A stretch of DNA of 34,876 nt. Source: an uncultured Clostridia bacterium (GTDB lineage Bacteria > Bacillota > Clostridia > Oscillospirales > Feifaniaceae). A program made the translations under genes and the position numbers. The stretch lies in contig CAJFTX010000080.1 of NCBI GenBank assembly GCA_904420075.1, positions 1-34,876 on the forward strand. The letters run 5' to 3'. Numbering within the stretch: position 1 is the stretch's first letter; every line of letters starts with the position of its first letter. Shown here one piece after another: positions 16,371 to 30,215 of the stretch. The notes beneath the pieces are model-generated. The model was not told where the DNA came from. It saw only the letters and a program-made list of their open reading frames with translations, and made no database searches.

Positions 16371-18493
16371 TTCTTCTCCTCCGTCTCTTTTTTCTGCTCC
16401 TTCGGCTTCTTCTCCGGCACAATCGTGTAGCCGCAGGCCTCGTTTGCGCAGATCTGATCCTTCTTCCAAGAGTTTTTGAGAAGCATCGCCGAGCCGCACT
16501 TCGGGCACTTCTCCCCGGTCGGCTGGTACCAGGTCATAAAATCGCACTGCGGGTTGTGCTCGCAGCCGTAGTATTTGTTGCCGTTTTTGCTCTTCTTTTC
16601 GACAATCCGGCCCCCGCACTTCGGGCAGACGGCGCCGGTGTCCTTGATGAGCGGCTTTGTGTTCTTGCACTCGGGGTAACCCGGACAGGCGAGGAACTTG
16701 CCGTACCGTCCGGTCTTCACCACCATCTTCCGCCCGCAGAGTTCACAAGTTTCGTCGGTCTCCTCGTCCGGCACCTTGAGATGCACCCCCTCGAGGTCCT
16801 TCTCCGCCTTCTCGAGCATCTTGGAAAACGGCTTGTAGAACCGGTCGATTACGCTCTTCCAGCTCTCTTTACCCTCCTCGATCCGGTCGAGATCGTCCTC
16901 CATGTGCGCGGTGAAATCCACGTCCACGATCTCGGAGAAGCTCTTTTGCATCAGCTCGGTCGTGAGCTCGCCGAGCGCGGTGGGCTTGAACACCTTGCCC
17001 TCTTTGACCACATACTCCCGCTGCTGGATGGTCGTGATGGTCGGCGCGTAGGTGCTCGGGCGGCCGATGCCGTTCTCCTCCAGCGTCTTGATGAGCAGCG
17101 CCTCGGAGTAGCGGGGGGGCGGAACAGTGAAGTGCTGCTTCGGTAGCGCCTCGAGATAGCGGAGCGCATCCCCCTGCGCAAGGTCGGGGAGTCTCGCCGC
17201 TTCCTCCTCCTTCTCGTCTCTGCCCTCCTCATAGAGAACGGTAAAGCCCGGGAATTTCACCACCGACCCGCTCGCCTTGAAGAGGTAGCTCTCCTCTCTG
17301 CCCTCACGGGTGCAGTCGATCTCCGCCGCCACCGTATCGAGCACCTGACTCGCCATCTGGCTCGCGACAAACCGCTCCCAGATCAGCTTATAGATCTTAT
17401 ACTGGTCGGCCGAGAGATTCTTTTTGATCCGCTCGGGGGTGAGCGAGACCATCGTCGGTCGGATTGCCTCGTGCGCGTCCTGCGCGCCCGACTTCGTCTT
17501 ATAGACGCGCGGCGATTTTGGGAGATACGCGGACTCGTAGTTCTCACCGATGTAGCTGCGCACCTCGGCGAGCGCCTCGTTTGAGACGCGCAGGCTGTCC
17601 GTTCTCATATAGGTGATGAGACCCACAAGCCCCACTCCGGTGATCTCCACGCCCTCGTAGAGCTCCTGTGCAATCTGCATCGTGCGCCGCACCGGCATCG
17701 ACAGCTTGCGCGAGGCGTCCTGCTGGAGCGAGGAGGTGATAAACGGCGCCGCGGGGTTGCGGCGCTTCTCCCCCTTTTTGACCGCCCGCACCCGGTAATC
17801 CGCGCCGTCGGCGAAGGCACGGATCTTCTCGGCCTCGGCCTCATTTTTTACGTCGAACTTATCCTCGACATAGAAGTGGGCCAAAAAGGATTTCTTCTCC
17901 TTCTCGAGCCTCACGTCGATTGTCCAGTACTCCTCCGGCTGGAACGCCTCGATCTCCTTCTCCCGGTCGACAATCAGCTTGGTCGCCACCGACTGCACTC
18001 GGCCCGCCGAGAGCCCCTTTCTGATCTTCCTCCAGAGGAAGGGGGATATCTGGTAGCCCACCAGCCGGTCGAGCACCCGGCGCGCCTGCTGCGCGTCCAC
18101 CAGATTCATGTCGAGCCCGCGAGGATGTTTCACCCCGTTTACCACCGCATTTTTAGTGATCTCGTTGAAGATCACCCGCACGTCGTCGGTGAGCTCCAGG
18201 CCGAGCAGCTGCGCCAGATGCCAGGAGATCGCCTCGCCCTCGCGGTCGGGGTCGGTCGCGAGATAGATCTTCTCGCAGCCCTTGGCCTCCTTTTTAATGG
18301 AGTTGATAAGCTGACTCTTCCCCCGAATCGAGATGTACTTCGGCTCGTAGTTGTGCTCGATGTCAATTCCGAGCTGGCTCTTCGGCAGGTCCCGGACATG
18401 GCCCATCGAGGCGACCACGCGGTAGTCCCCCCCGAGATATTTTTTAATGGTCTTCGCCTTCGCCGGCGACTCCACAATCACTAACTTTGGCAT
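16367..18493 (-). CDS. topA: DNA topoisomerase I
   Basis: 708-residue type IA topoisomerase that relaxes negative supercoils. The Toprim domain has E8 and the DPDRE acidic motif (81-85). The active-site tyrosine is Y295 in LITYMRTDS. IGRPSTYAPTI follows. The C-terminus carries three four-cysteine zinc units (CELCG..., CPKCGGR..., CPKCGSA...ICANEAC), each complete enough to bind zinc, and then a Lys/Glu-rich tail (KKPKEQKKETEEKK). The ATG at 18493 is 46 nt after dprA. All expected motifs and the length match Clostridial TopA. Confidence 0.97.
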   Translation of the reverse strand: MPKLVIVESPAKAKTIKKYLGGDYRVVASMGHVRDLPKSQLGIDIEHNYEPKYISIRGKSQLINSIKKEAKGCEKIYLATDPDREGEAISWHLAQLLGLELTDDVRVIFNEITKNAVVNGVKHPRGLDMNLVDAQQARRVLDRLVGYQISPFLWRKIRKGLSAGRVQSVATKLIVDREKEIEAFQPEEYWTIDVRLEKEKKSFLAHFYVEDKFDVKNEAEAEKIRAFADGADYRVRAVKKGEKRRNPAAPFITSSLQQDASRKLSMPVRRTMQIAQELYEGVEITGVGLVGLITYMRTDSLRVSNEALAEVRSYIGENYESAYLPKSPRVYKTKSGAQDAHEAIRPTMVSLTPERIKKNLSADQYKIYKLIWERFVASQMASQVLDTVAAEIDCTREGREESYLFKASGSVVKFPGFTVLYEEGRDEKEEEAARLPDLAQGDALRYLEALPKQHFTVPPPRYSEALLIKTLEENGIGRPSTYAPTITTIQQREYVVKEGKVFKPTALGELTTELMQKSFSEIVDVDFTAHMEDDLDRIEEGKESWKSVIDRFYKPFSKMLEKAEKDLEGVHLKVPDEETDETCELCGRKMVVKTGRYGKFLACPGYPECKNTKPLIKDTGAVCPKCGGRIVEKKSKNGNKYYGCEHNPQCDFMTWYQPTGEKCPKCGSAMLLKNSWKKDQICANEACGYTIVPEKKPKEQKKETEEKK

Positions 18494-18539
18494 AGCTCCT
18501 CCAGTTTTTCTCTCGCAGTTCTGCGCCGGGCTCTCAGCT

Positions 18540-19739
18540 TTACACCGTAAAGCAGTCCCCCACCTTGCTCACGTGATTCTTCACCTCGAGCATGGTCAGC
18601 GCAATGGATACCTGGTCAATCGTAAGACCGGTCCTCTCCACCAGCTCATCTGCCGTCAGCGGTTCCGCGCGCAGCGCGTCTTTTATTATAGTCTCTTCGC
18701 GCGTCAGCTGCAAATCTTTTGTTGTGCTCCGCTCCGCCCGCCGCCGTAAGAGCCCCTTTTTCTTCTCCGGCGGCTCCTCCCCGGCCGGGGAACGCTCCGC
18801 CCAGACGGGCCTCTCAAAGCGCACTGCGCGTCTCTTCGGCGTTTGCGCCCTTATTGTCTGCGGGTAGAGTCCCACATATTCGCTCAGCACGTCGAGCGGC
18901 TCGGTCACCAGCTTCGCTCCCGCTTTCAGAAGGCCGTTTGTTCCGGCCGAGAGGGGCGAATCAATCCGTCCCGGTACGGCAAAGACATCCCGGTTCTGCT
19001 CCGCCGCGTGGCGGGCGGAGATCAGCGCGCCCGACCGCTCCGGAGCCTCCACCACCAGCACTCCGAGCGACAGCCCGGTGATCACCCGGTTTCTGCGCGG
19101 AAAGTTCTGAGGGCGCGTCGGCTCCCCCGGAGCAAACTCCGAGAGTACCGCCCCGTTTGACGCAATGAACTCGTAGAGGTCGCGGTTCTCTCTCGGATAG
19201 GGATTGTCAATCGCACTGCCGAGCACTGCGACCGTCCGGCCGTCCCCTTTCAGCGCGCCTTTGTGTGCGGCGGTGTCGATCCCGCGGGCCATCCCGCTGA
19301 CAATCACCACCCCGACCGAGGCGAGCCCCCGGGCGAGCGTCTCCGCCGCCCGCCAGCCGTACTCGCTGTGGTTTCGCGTGCCGACGACCGCAAGCGCAAT
19401 CTGCCGGTCTACCGCTCCGATCTCTCCGCGGAGATAGAGTACCGCCGGCGGGTCGTAGATCTCGCGCAGCCGCTCGGGGTATCCCTCGTCCGGAAGCGCG
19501 ACAATTCGCGTCCCGTCCCGCTCGCACTGCTCCGCGATTCGCTCCGGCCGGGCGAGCGAGAGCGTCTCAAACGCCTTGCGCTCCTCTCCGGTCAGACGAA
19601 CCGCCGTCTCTCTCAGAGACATTCTATTCTCATAGAGCACCTTCGCAGAACCGAACTGCTCGAGAAGCTGCCGCGGGAGCGCGAGCGACTGCCCCGCCGC
19701 GAGCGCGAGCCAGATGTCGTAGACAATTTCAGCTTTCAT
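18540..19739 (-). CDS. dprA: DNA-processing protein DprA
   Basis: 399 residues. DprA binds single-stranded DNA and loads RecA during natural transformation. The Rossmann-type DNA-processing domain shows VVGTRNHSEYG (GTR at 120-122), SGMARGIDTAAHKGAL (148-163) and FPRRNRVITGLSLGVLVVEA. A linker rich in Arg/Pro/Lys follows, then a C-terminal winged-helix domain (about 345-399, DELVERTGLTIDQVSIALTMLE). The ATG at 19739 overlaps the stop of the methyltransferase gene as ATGA. The in-frame upstream extension is a shadow of that gene. Presence of dprA alone does not prove competence; other com genes are not in the window. Confidence 0.95.
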   Translation of the reverse strand: MKAEIVYDIWLALAAGQSLALPRQLLEQFGSAKVLYENRMSLRETAVRLTGEERKAFETLSLARPERIAEQCERDGTRIVALPDEGYPERLREIYDPPAVLYLRGEIGAVDRQIALAVVGTRNHSEYGWRAAETLARGLASVGVVIVSGMARGIDTAAHKGALKGDGRTVAVLGSAIDNPYPRENRDLYEFIASNGAVLSEFAPGEPTRPQNFPRRNRVITGLSLGVLVVEAPERSGALISARHAAEQNRDVFAVPGRIDSPLSAGTNGLLKAGAKLVTEPLDVLSEYVGLYPQTIRAQTPKRRAVRFERPVWAERSPAGEEPPEKKKGLLRRRAERSTTKDLQLTREETIIKDALRAEPLTADELVERTGLTIDQVSIALTMLEVKNHVSKVGDCFTV

Positions 19740-20521
19740 CTCCGCCTCCTGAAGAGCTCCCACATCAACACTGCCGCCGCCACCGGCGCGGAGAGAGACT
19801 CGGTTTTGCCGCTCATCGGGATCTCCACCGAAGCATCCGCAAGGGCGGAGAGCTCCTCCGTAATTCCGCGCCCCTCGTTGCCGATCGCAATACAAAGTCC
19901 CCGCTCCGGCAGTTCGTCCGGCAGTCGGGAATCGCCTCGCAGCTCCGCTGTAAAGAGGGGAATTCCCGCCCCCCGCAGCGCGCAAGCGGCGGCGGCGCCG
20001 TCCGCATAGCGCGCAGTGGGCAGGCGGAAGACCGATCCCATCGAGCCGCGTACCGCCTTCGGCGTGTAGACCTCGGCCGTCTCCCCGCAGAGCAGCACTC
20101 CGTCGAAGTCAAAGCTCTCCGCCGAACGGAGAATATTTCCCACATTTCCGGGATCCTGGAGATTTTCAAGCAGTAGGTAGCGTCCGTCCGTATGCAGCTT
20201 AAGCTGCTCCTCCGGCAGCCGGACCAGCAGCACAATTCCCTGCGGGGTCTTCGCCTCGGAGATCTTCTCCACGAGGCGACGGGGCAGCAGCGCACAGGGA
20301 ACGTCTCTCCGCTCAAGCTCGGCAAACAGAATCTCCACCTCCGCGGAGCACCCCTCCTCCACAAAGGCGCGCTCGATCGTCACACCGCTCCTCAGCGCCT
20401 CGGCGGCGAGATGTGCTCCCTCCGCAAGATATAGCTGCTCCGTGCGGATCATCTTCGCCCGGTGGAGCGAGGCCGCAAGCTTGACCTGTGCGTTCTCCGC
20501 CGAAGTGATCTTCACCGCCAT
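19736..20521 (-). CDS. TrmH/SpoU-family 23S rRNA (ribose-2'-O) methyltransferase
   Basis: 261-residue SPOUT methyltransferase. An N-terminal substrate-binding part resembling L30e (about 1-100, with LYLAEGAHLAAEAL) precedes the knotted SAM domain. Motif 1 is LENLQDPGNVGNILRSAESF (118-137), motif 2 RGSMGSVFRLP (158-168), then IAIGNEGRGI and motif 3 EIPMSGKTESLSAPVAAAVL. In motif 3 the usual Asn of ESLN is Ser244. The exact rRNA position modified cannot be told from sequence. It is the first gene of the operon leading to dprA, topA, trmFO, plsX and rnc, with a good promoter directly upstream and GGGGAGGAGAG before the ATG. Confidence 0.9.
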   Translation of the reverse strand: MAVKITSAENAQVKLAASLHRAKMIRTEQLYLAEGAHLAAEALRSGVTIERAFVEEGCSAEVEILFAELERRDVPCALLPRRLVEKISEAKTPQGIVLLVRLPEEQLKLHTDGRYLLLENLQDPGNVGNILRSAESFDFDGVLLCGETAEVYTPKAVRGSMGSVFRLPTARYADGAAAACALRGAGIPLFTAELRGDSRLPDELPERGLCIAIGNEGRGITEELSALADASVEIPMSGKTESLSAPVAAAVLMWELFRRRR

Positions 20522-20554
20522 CCCATCTCTCCTCCCCAGTTACATATAATTTAT

Positions 20555-20583
20555 ATGATAGAGGAATTTTTCAGAAATTACAA
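20555..20583 (-). promoter_or_regulatory. Promoter of the TrmH-dprA-topA-trmFO-plsX-rnc operon
   Basis: Minus-strand TTGTAA (20578-20583), 17-nt spacer, TATCAT (20555-20560), about 34 nt before the methyltransferase ATG, in a locally AT-rich stretch. Both boxes have a good match to the vegetative consensus. Confidence 0.55.
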
Positions 20584-20711
20584 GCGAAATCTCAGCCGTG
20601 CGGCCAAGGCTTCGATCTGCGGCAAACGGCTCCCCCTGTCCGCTCAACGGTTCGGCTCAGTCCGTCCCCAGGGATATGGTATTCTTCGGCAGTCCGTTCT
20701 CTTCCCCTGTC
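20584..20711. other. Intergenic stretch with no recognisable gene
   Basis: 128 nt between the operon promoter and a long hairpin. Short open frames exist on both strands, but none has family resemblance or a convincing ribosome site. It may be further decayed sequence. Confidence 0.4.
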
Positions 20712-20766
20712 AAACCGGTTCAAAAAGCGGCGGGCTCAAGAAGTTCGCCGCTTTTTGAACCGGTTT
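20712..20766. terminator. Perfect 21-bp inverted repeat, probable terminator of the decayed MerR gene
   Basis: Arms 20712-20732 and 20746-20766 are perfectly complementary around a 13-nt loop. The outer arm carries CCGGTTT and the middle an A5/T5 block. On the plus strand the stem runs into TTTTT; on the minus strand it follows the remnant of the MerR-type gene and ends GGTTTGAC. It could act in either direction. No intact plus-strand gene needs it. Confidence 0.6.
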
Positions 20767-20784
20767 TTCCGCCGCACCGCACCA

Positions 20785-21520
20785 GCGCATGGGCGCCTCA
20801 CAGAGAAATTGTGCGCCGCCCGGCGCCATCTTGCCCGTAGCAGCTAAAAACATCTGCCATATAGACCCATGCGAGTCCGCATGCATCGCCTCAGAACAGC
20901 ATCCTTCTCCCCAGAAGCGGCAGAGCCATCCCGGTAAAGTTCACACAATCCCCGCGCCATCTCTCCCGCGGGGTGGCCGCTTTTACCACCTCTCTGGGAA
21001 GCGTCTCACACTGCGCGCACTGTCTCTGTCCCCCTTCTCCGCCCGCTTCGTCCATATCTGGAAAGGATTGCCGCCCCCTCTGAACCGCATCCTCTCCACA
21101 GGCTGTACGTCTCTCCTCGCCATACGTCGACTCCTGTTTCGCGAGCAGCGCCCGCTGAAGCCCTCCAATCTTCTCTCGCTCCGCCATCCCTTCCTCTCAG
21201 CGTACCGATCGTCTTTTTTACATTTGCGGCCAGTCGCCCTATCCGCTCCTTTTTTATGAAAATAGAGTCAGATGCCGTAGCAGTGTCTGTTCCCGACCAT
21301 AGTCCGGCACACTCAGCGGAGCGGCGGTCTCTGTGGGCGGCACTCTGAATTCACAGCAGAAGAGAATCTGCTGCAGCCGGTCCACCTTCTTCTCTCCATA
21401 GCTCCAGTAACCGTTCTCAGCCATTCTGGCAGAGCATAACAGATCAACCTGGCCATAGTAACGCAGGGGACGCGCTCTTACTCCCGCTAAGCCGACGGGT
21501 CTAGCCACTGTGATCCCTCC
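20785..21520 (-). pseudogene. Decayed MerR-family regulator with TipAS-like C-terminal domain
   Basis: The roughly 740 nt between two operons still encode, in pieces and several frames, a TipAL/Mta-type activator. The N-terminal winged helix (21508-21254) reads GLAGVRARPLRYYGQVDLL, then ARMAENGYWSYGEKKVDRLQ, matching MerR LRYYdqigLL...NGYRsYgek. A frameshift near 21255 leads to KKERIGRLAANVKKTIGTL, the usual MerR coiled-coil linker. Another shift near 21187 leads to AEREKIGGLQRALLAKQEST and YGEERRTACGEDAVQRG, like TipAS (EikYGeeAv). Further on, GEMARGLCELYRDG, CGLAWVYMADVFS and MAPGGAQFLCEA match the rest of TipAS in three different frames. A possible old promoter (TTGGAG, 17 nt, TAAAAT, 21645-21673) lies upstream. 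Frameshifts and stops make a functional protein impossible. Confidence 0.8.
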
Positions 21521-21687
21521 GCCCTCATCTCACAACTCCAGAATAGGGCTCGCCGCCGTTCAAGGTCAGGGCCTTTTTCGCGCAAAACACAAGAGCATTT
21601 CTTCACTCCTGCCTCGAATCTTTCTCTTCCCCGCTTCTTCCAGCATTTTACTAAACGGCCGGTCCTTCTCCAAAACAGGGCAGAACG
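21521..21687. other. Leader remnant between the tuf terminator and the MerR pseudogene
   Basis: About 170 nt with no gene. It holds two weak minus-strand promoter-like pairs: TTGGAG/TAAAAT at 21645-21673, and CTGACC/TATTCT (18-nt spacer) at 21540-21569. The second is reminiscent of the stretched promoters that MerR regulators act on. Both are tentative. Confidence 0.3.
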
Positions 21688-21720
21688 AAAAAAGCAGGAG
21701 ATGCGATTAGCATCTCCTGC
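21688..21720 (-). terminator. Intrinsic terminator of tuf
   Basis: Minus strand: GCAGGAGATG, 7-nt loop, CATCTCCTGC, then six T. A perfect 10-bp stem (21711-21720 with 21694-21703) placed 14 nt after the tuf stop. It ends the str operon. Confidence 0.92.
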
Positions 21721-21734
21721 TCGAAAGTCAAAAC

Positions 21735-22937
21735 TTACTCGTTGACCTTGGTGACAACGCCCGAACCGACAGTTCTGCCACCCTCACGGATCGCAAAACG
21801 CAGGCCCTCCTCAATCGCGATCGGCGCGATGAGCTCGACGTCCATCTCAACGTTATCGCCCGGCATGCACATCTCGGTGCCCTCCGGCAGCGCAACAACA
21901 CCGGTAACGTCGGTCGTTCTGAAATAGAACTGCGGACGGTAGTTGTTGAAGAACGGAGTATGACGGCCGCCCTCATCCTTGGTCAGAACGTAGACCTGGC
22001 CGTGGAATTTGGTGTGCGGATGGATGGTACCCGGCTTCGCGAGAACCTGGCCACGCTCGATATCCGTTCTCTGGATACCGCGGAGCAGAGCGCCGATGTT
22101 GTCGCCCGCCTCAGCGTAGTCGAGCAGCTTTCTGAACATCTCGATACCGGTGACGACAGTCTTGGTCGGAGCGTCGGCGAGACCAACGATCTCAACCTCC
22201 TCGGACAGCTTCAGCTGGCCTCTCTCAACTCTACCGGTGGCAACAGTACCACGGCCGGTGATGGTGAAGACATCCTCAACCGGCATAAGGAACGGCTGAT
22301 CAGCCTTTCTGTCCGGGGTCGGGATGAAGGTGTCGACTGCGTCCATCAGCTCATGAATGCAGGCATACTCCGGCGCGTTCGGATCGGTCGAGCTGCTCTC
22401 AATAACCGCCAGCGCAGAACCCTTGATGATCGGGGTGTCGTCGCCCGGGAAATCGTAAGAGGACAGGAGGTCACGGATCTCCATCTCGACGAGCTCGAGG
22501 AGCTCCGGATCGTCAACCTGATCGCACTTGTTCATGAAGACAACGATCGCCGGAACGCCGACCTGACGGGCGAGCAGGATGTGCTCACGGGTCTGGGGCA
22601 TCGGGCCGTCAGCAGCGGAGACAACGAGGATCGCGCCGTCCATCTGCGCAGCACCGGTGATCATGTTCTTAACGTAGTCGGCATGCCCCGGGCAGTCGAC
22701 GTGCGCATAGTGGCGCGCGTCGGTCTGATACTCAACATGAGCGGTGTTGATGGTGATGCCGCGCTCACGCTCCTCCGGAGCCTTATCGATGTTCGCGTAA
22801 TCGGTATACTCCGCCTCACCCTTCATCGCGAGAACCTTGGTGATCGCCGCGGTCAGGGTGGTCTTGCCGTGGTCAACGTGACCGATGGTACCGATGTTTA
22901 CGTGCGGTTTTGTTCTTTCAAACTTTTCCTTAGCCAT
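21735..22937 (-). CDS. tuf: Elongation factor Tu
   Basis: 400-residue GTPase that delivers aminoacyl-tRNA to the ribosome. G motifs: GHVDHGKT (19-26), DCPGH (81-85), NKCD (136-139) and GSAL (173-176). Domains II and III are complete, and the protein ends [15 protein letters not shown]. It is preceded by a strong AAGGAGGA ribosome site, lies 107 nt downstream of fusA and ends in a clear terminator. The gap contains a promoter, so tuf can be transcribed separately as well as from the str operon. Normal length. Confidence 0.98.
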   Translation of the reverse strand: MAKEKFERTKPHVNIGTIGHVDHGKTTLTAAITKVLAMKGEAEYTDYANIDKAPEERERGITINTAHVEYQTDARHYAHVDCPGHADYVKNMITGAAQMDGAILVVSAADGPMPQTREHILLARQVGVPAIVVFMNKCDQVDDPELLELVEMEIRDLLSSYDFPGDDTPIIKGSALAVIESSSTDPNAPEYACIHELMDAVDTFIPTPDRKADQPFLMPVEDVFTITGRGTVATGRVERGQLKLSEEVEIVGLADAPTKTVVTGIEMFRKLLDYAEAGDNIGALLRGIQRTDIERGQVLAKPGTIHPHTKFHGQVYVLTKDEGGRHTPFFNNYRPQFYFRTTDVTGVVALPEGTEMCMPGDNVEMDVELIAPIAIEEGLRFAIREGGRTVGSGVVTKVNE

Positions 22938-22981
22938 TCCTAGAATTCCTCCTTACAATCACTGCAATACAAGTTAGGTCT

Positions 22982-23010
22982 ATCTTAATATATTTTCAGG
23001 AATTATTCAA
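22982..23010 (-). promoter_or_regulatory. Promoter upstream of tuf
   Basis: Minus-strand TTGAAT (23005-23010), 17-nt spacer, TAAGAT (22982-22987), within a very AT-rich fusA-tuf gap. It would give tuf an extra start, as expected for the most abundant translation factor. The -10 match is 4 of 6. Confidence 0.5.
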
Positions 23011-23044
23011 GATATATTTTGATAGATATTTTGAAAGCCTCTGA

Positions 23045-25126
<2,082 letters not shown>

Positions 25127-25138
25127 CTTATCCTCCTA

Positions 25139-25609
25139 TTACCATCTGTAGTGGGCGAACGCCTTGTTGGCCTCGGCCATCTTATGGGTATCTTCCTTCT
25201 TCTTGATCGCGCTTCCGGTGTTGTTCACCGCGTCAAGGATCTCACCTGCGAGCTTCTCCTTCATGGTCTTCTCGCCTCTCTGACGGGAGTAGAGCGTGAT
25301 CCAGCGGAGCCCCAGGGTCTGCCGTCTCTCAGGTCTGACCTCCATCGGAACCTGATAGGTCGCGCCGCCGACACGGCGGGCCTTGACCTCGAGCACAGGC
25401 ATGACATTCTCAAGCGCCTGCTCGAACACCTCGAGCGGATTCTTATCGGTCTTTTCTTTTACGATCTCAAAAGCATCGTACACGATCTTCTGGGCGACGC
25501 CCTTCTTCCCGTCGTACATAATGCTGTTGACAAGCCTGGTCACGAGCTTCGAATTGTAGATCGGATCAGGCAGTACATCTCTCTTGGGAACAGAACCTCT
25601 TCTTGGCAC
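25139..25609 (-). CDS. rpsG: 30S ribosomal protein S7
   Basis: 156 residues, the standard length, when the GTG at 25609 is used: [27 protein letters not shown] is the family N-terminus and AAGGAGGG lies 7 nt upstream. An in-frame ATG at 25627 overlaps that ribosome site and is rejected. S7 nucleates assembly of the 30S head and, in E. coli, represses its own operon by binding the rpsL-rpsG intercistronic mRNA. Here that gap is 149 nt and strongly folded. fusA follows after 11 nt. Confidence 0.97.
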   Translation of the reverse strand: MPRRGSVPKRDVLPDPIYNSKLVTRLVNSIMYDGKKGVAQKIVYDAFEIVKEKTDKNPLEVFEQALENVMPVLEVKARRVGGATYQVPMEVRPERRQTLGLRWITLYSRQRGEKTMKEKLAGEILDAVNNTGSAIKKKEDTHKMAEANKAFAHYRW

Positions 25610-25648
25610 TTTGCTTCCCTCCTTCATATTTTGATATCATAGGTACTC

Positions 25649-25738
25649 AAAGGCACATACGTCCTTTGTATCAGCGCCTTTCAGAAGTTTATATTTAAAC
25701 TGCTGACAAAGCCGCTGCTTTGCGTAACAGAGATACGC
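25649..25738 (-). promoter_or_regulatory. Four consecutive hairpins in the rpsL-rpsG intercistronic region
   Basis: Reading the mRNA (minus strand): GCGTA/TACGC (25734-25738 with 25722-25726), CAAAGC/GCTTTG (25717-25722 with 25707-25712), GTTTA/TAAAC (25696-25700 with 25687-25691), and a longer stem AAAGGCGC..ATAC / GTATGTGCCTTT (25670s with 25649-25660). The last ends about 40 nt before the rpsG start. The placement equals that of the E. coli S7 autoregulatory site, so a translational operator is a reasonable inference; the structures are read by eye. Confidence 0.45.
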
Positions 25739-25758
25739 ATTTTCAGGTGCAAGAAATC

Positions 25759-26181
25759 TTACTTGCCGGCAGTCTTCTGCCGCTTCGCGCCGTACTTACT
25801 TCTGGCCTGGTTTCTGCCGGATACGCCCTGAGTATCGAGCGAGCCGCGGATAATGTGGTAACGAACACCAGGCAGATCCTTAACTCTTCCGCCTCTGATC
25901 ATTACAACACTGTGCTCCTGCAGATTGTGACCCACGCCCGGGATGTAAGCGGTGACCTCGACGCCGTTGCTGAGACGGACTCTGGCGATCTTTCTGAGCG
26001 CGGAGTTCGGCTTCTTCGGAGTCATGGTCTTGACCGAGGTGCATACCCCTCTCTTCTGGGGAGCGGACTGGTCGTTGAGCTCTTTCTTCAGCGTGTTCAG
26101 GCTCTTCTGCAGCGCAGGCGCCGTGGACTTCTTCGCGATCGAGCTTCTGCCCTTTCTGACTAACTGGTTCAGTGTCATCAT
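25759..26181 (-). CDS. rpsL: 30S ribosomal protein S12
   Basis: 140 residues of the Gram-positive type, with the extra segment around [19 protein letters not shown] before the conserved [11 protein letters not shown] and the [17 protein letters not shown] loop. S12 sits at the decoding centre. Both Lys residues where streptomycin-resistance changes occur (in PKKPNS and in GRVKDLP) are the sensitive wild type. The ATG at 26181 aligns [12 protein letters not shown] with the family [12 protein letters not shown], and GGAGG lies 10 nt upstream; in-frame sequence further upstream is rejected. It lies 82 nt after the L7Ae-like gene. That gap holds a small hairpin (26228-26244) and a TGGTATAGT extended -10-like element, so a minor internal promoter is possible. 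Confidence 0.97.
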   Translation of the reverse strand: MMTLNQLVRKGRSSIAKKSTAPALQKSLNTLKKELNDQSAPQKRGVCTSVKTMTPKKPNSALRKIARVRLSNGVEVTAYIPGVGHNLQEHSVVMIRGGRVKDLPGVRYHIIRGSLDTQGVSGRNQARSKYGAKRQKTAGK

Positions 26182-26263
26182 GGTAGTAGTTCCTCCTTCC
26201 TCATAAAATACTATACCAAACCCGGCAGAGGAAAAAACTTCCTCCACGAGGTCAGTAACACGG

Positions 26264-26500
26264 TTAGATCAGCGCGACCACCGCCGCGCCGACGTCAATT
26301 CCACAGGCGGAGCCGAGCTCCTTCATCGAGTCAACATAGGTCACTGCGACCGACGACCGCTCGCAGAGCTCCACGAGAGGCGCGACAATCCGCTCCTCCG
26401 CGTCCTGGGCGATCAGCACTGAGCGCACCACTCCGTCCGACAGCGCTTTCTTGGTCTGTTTGATTCCGACGACTCGCTTCCCTGTCCCGAGATCAATCAT
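26264..26500 (-). CDS. rplGB: L7Ae-family K-turn RNA-binding protein (YbxF/RplGB type)
   Basis: 78 residues of the L7Ae/L30e/S12e/Gadd45 fold: [15 protein letters not shown], then [20 protein letters not shown], then [23 protein letters not shown], the classic K-turn-binding arrangement. In B. subtilis the homologue YbxF lies in the same place, between rpoC and rpsL, and binds kink-turn RNAs. A GGAGGG ribosome site precedes the ATG. It is the first gene after a strong promoter, so it leads the str operon. Role on the ribosome is inferred from the homologue. Confidence 0.9.
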   Translation of the reverse strand: MIDLGTGKRVVGIKQTKKALSDGVVRSVLIAQDAEERIVAPLVELCERSSVAVTYVDSMKELGSACGIDVGAAVVALI

Positions 26501-26531
26501 TTTGATATCCCTCCGTTTTTGACACTCTGAT

Positions 26532-26560
26532 AGTATACAATTCTTTTAACTGCTTGTCAA
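26532..26560 (-). promoter_or_regulatory. Promoter of the rplGB-rpsL-rpsG-fusA(-tuf) operon
   Basis: Minus-strand TTGACA (26555-26560), 17-nt spacer, TATACT (26532-26537). Nearly ideal vegetative promoter, 32 nt before the rplGB ATG. The -35 box lies 3 nt beyond the rpoC terminator stem. Confidence 0.8.
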
Positions 26561-26562
26561 TA

Positions 26563-26590
26563 GGGCTCCGAGGGAATTTCCTCGGAGCCC
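26563..26590 (-). terminator. Hairpin after rpoC, probable terminator
   Basis: Perfect 11-bp stem GGGCTCCGAGG / CCTCGGAGCCC with a 6-nt loop, 7 nt after the rpoC stop. The run of T after it is poor (TATTGACA), so some read-through into the str operon is likely. Confidence 0.65.
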
Positions 26591-26597
26591 TTACTAT

Positions 26598-30197
<3,600 letters not shown>

Positions 30198-30215
30198 GCT
30201 TTCTTCCCCTTTCGA

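Noticed and set aside
20789-21259. 156-codon plus-strand open frame in the tuf-methyltransferase gap
   Set aside because: The opposite strand carries the ordered remains of a MerR/TipAS gene; the plus-strand product is low-complexity and matches nothing I know.
25759-26181. Possible streptomycin resistance in rpsL
   Set aside because: Both key lysines are unchanged.
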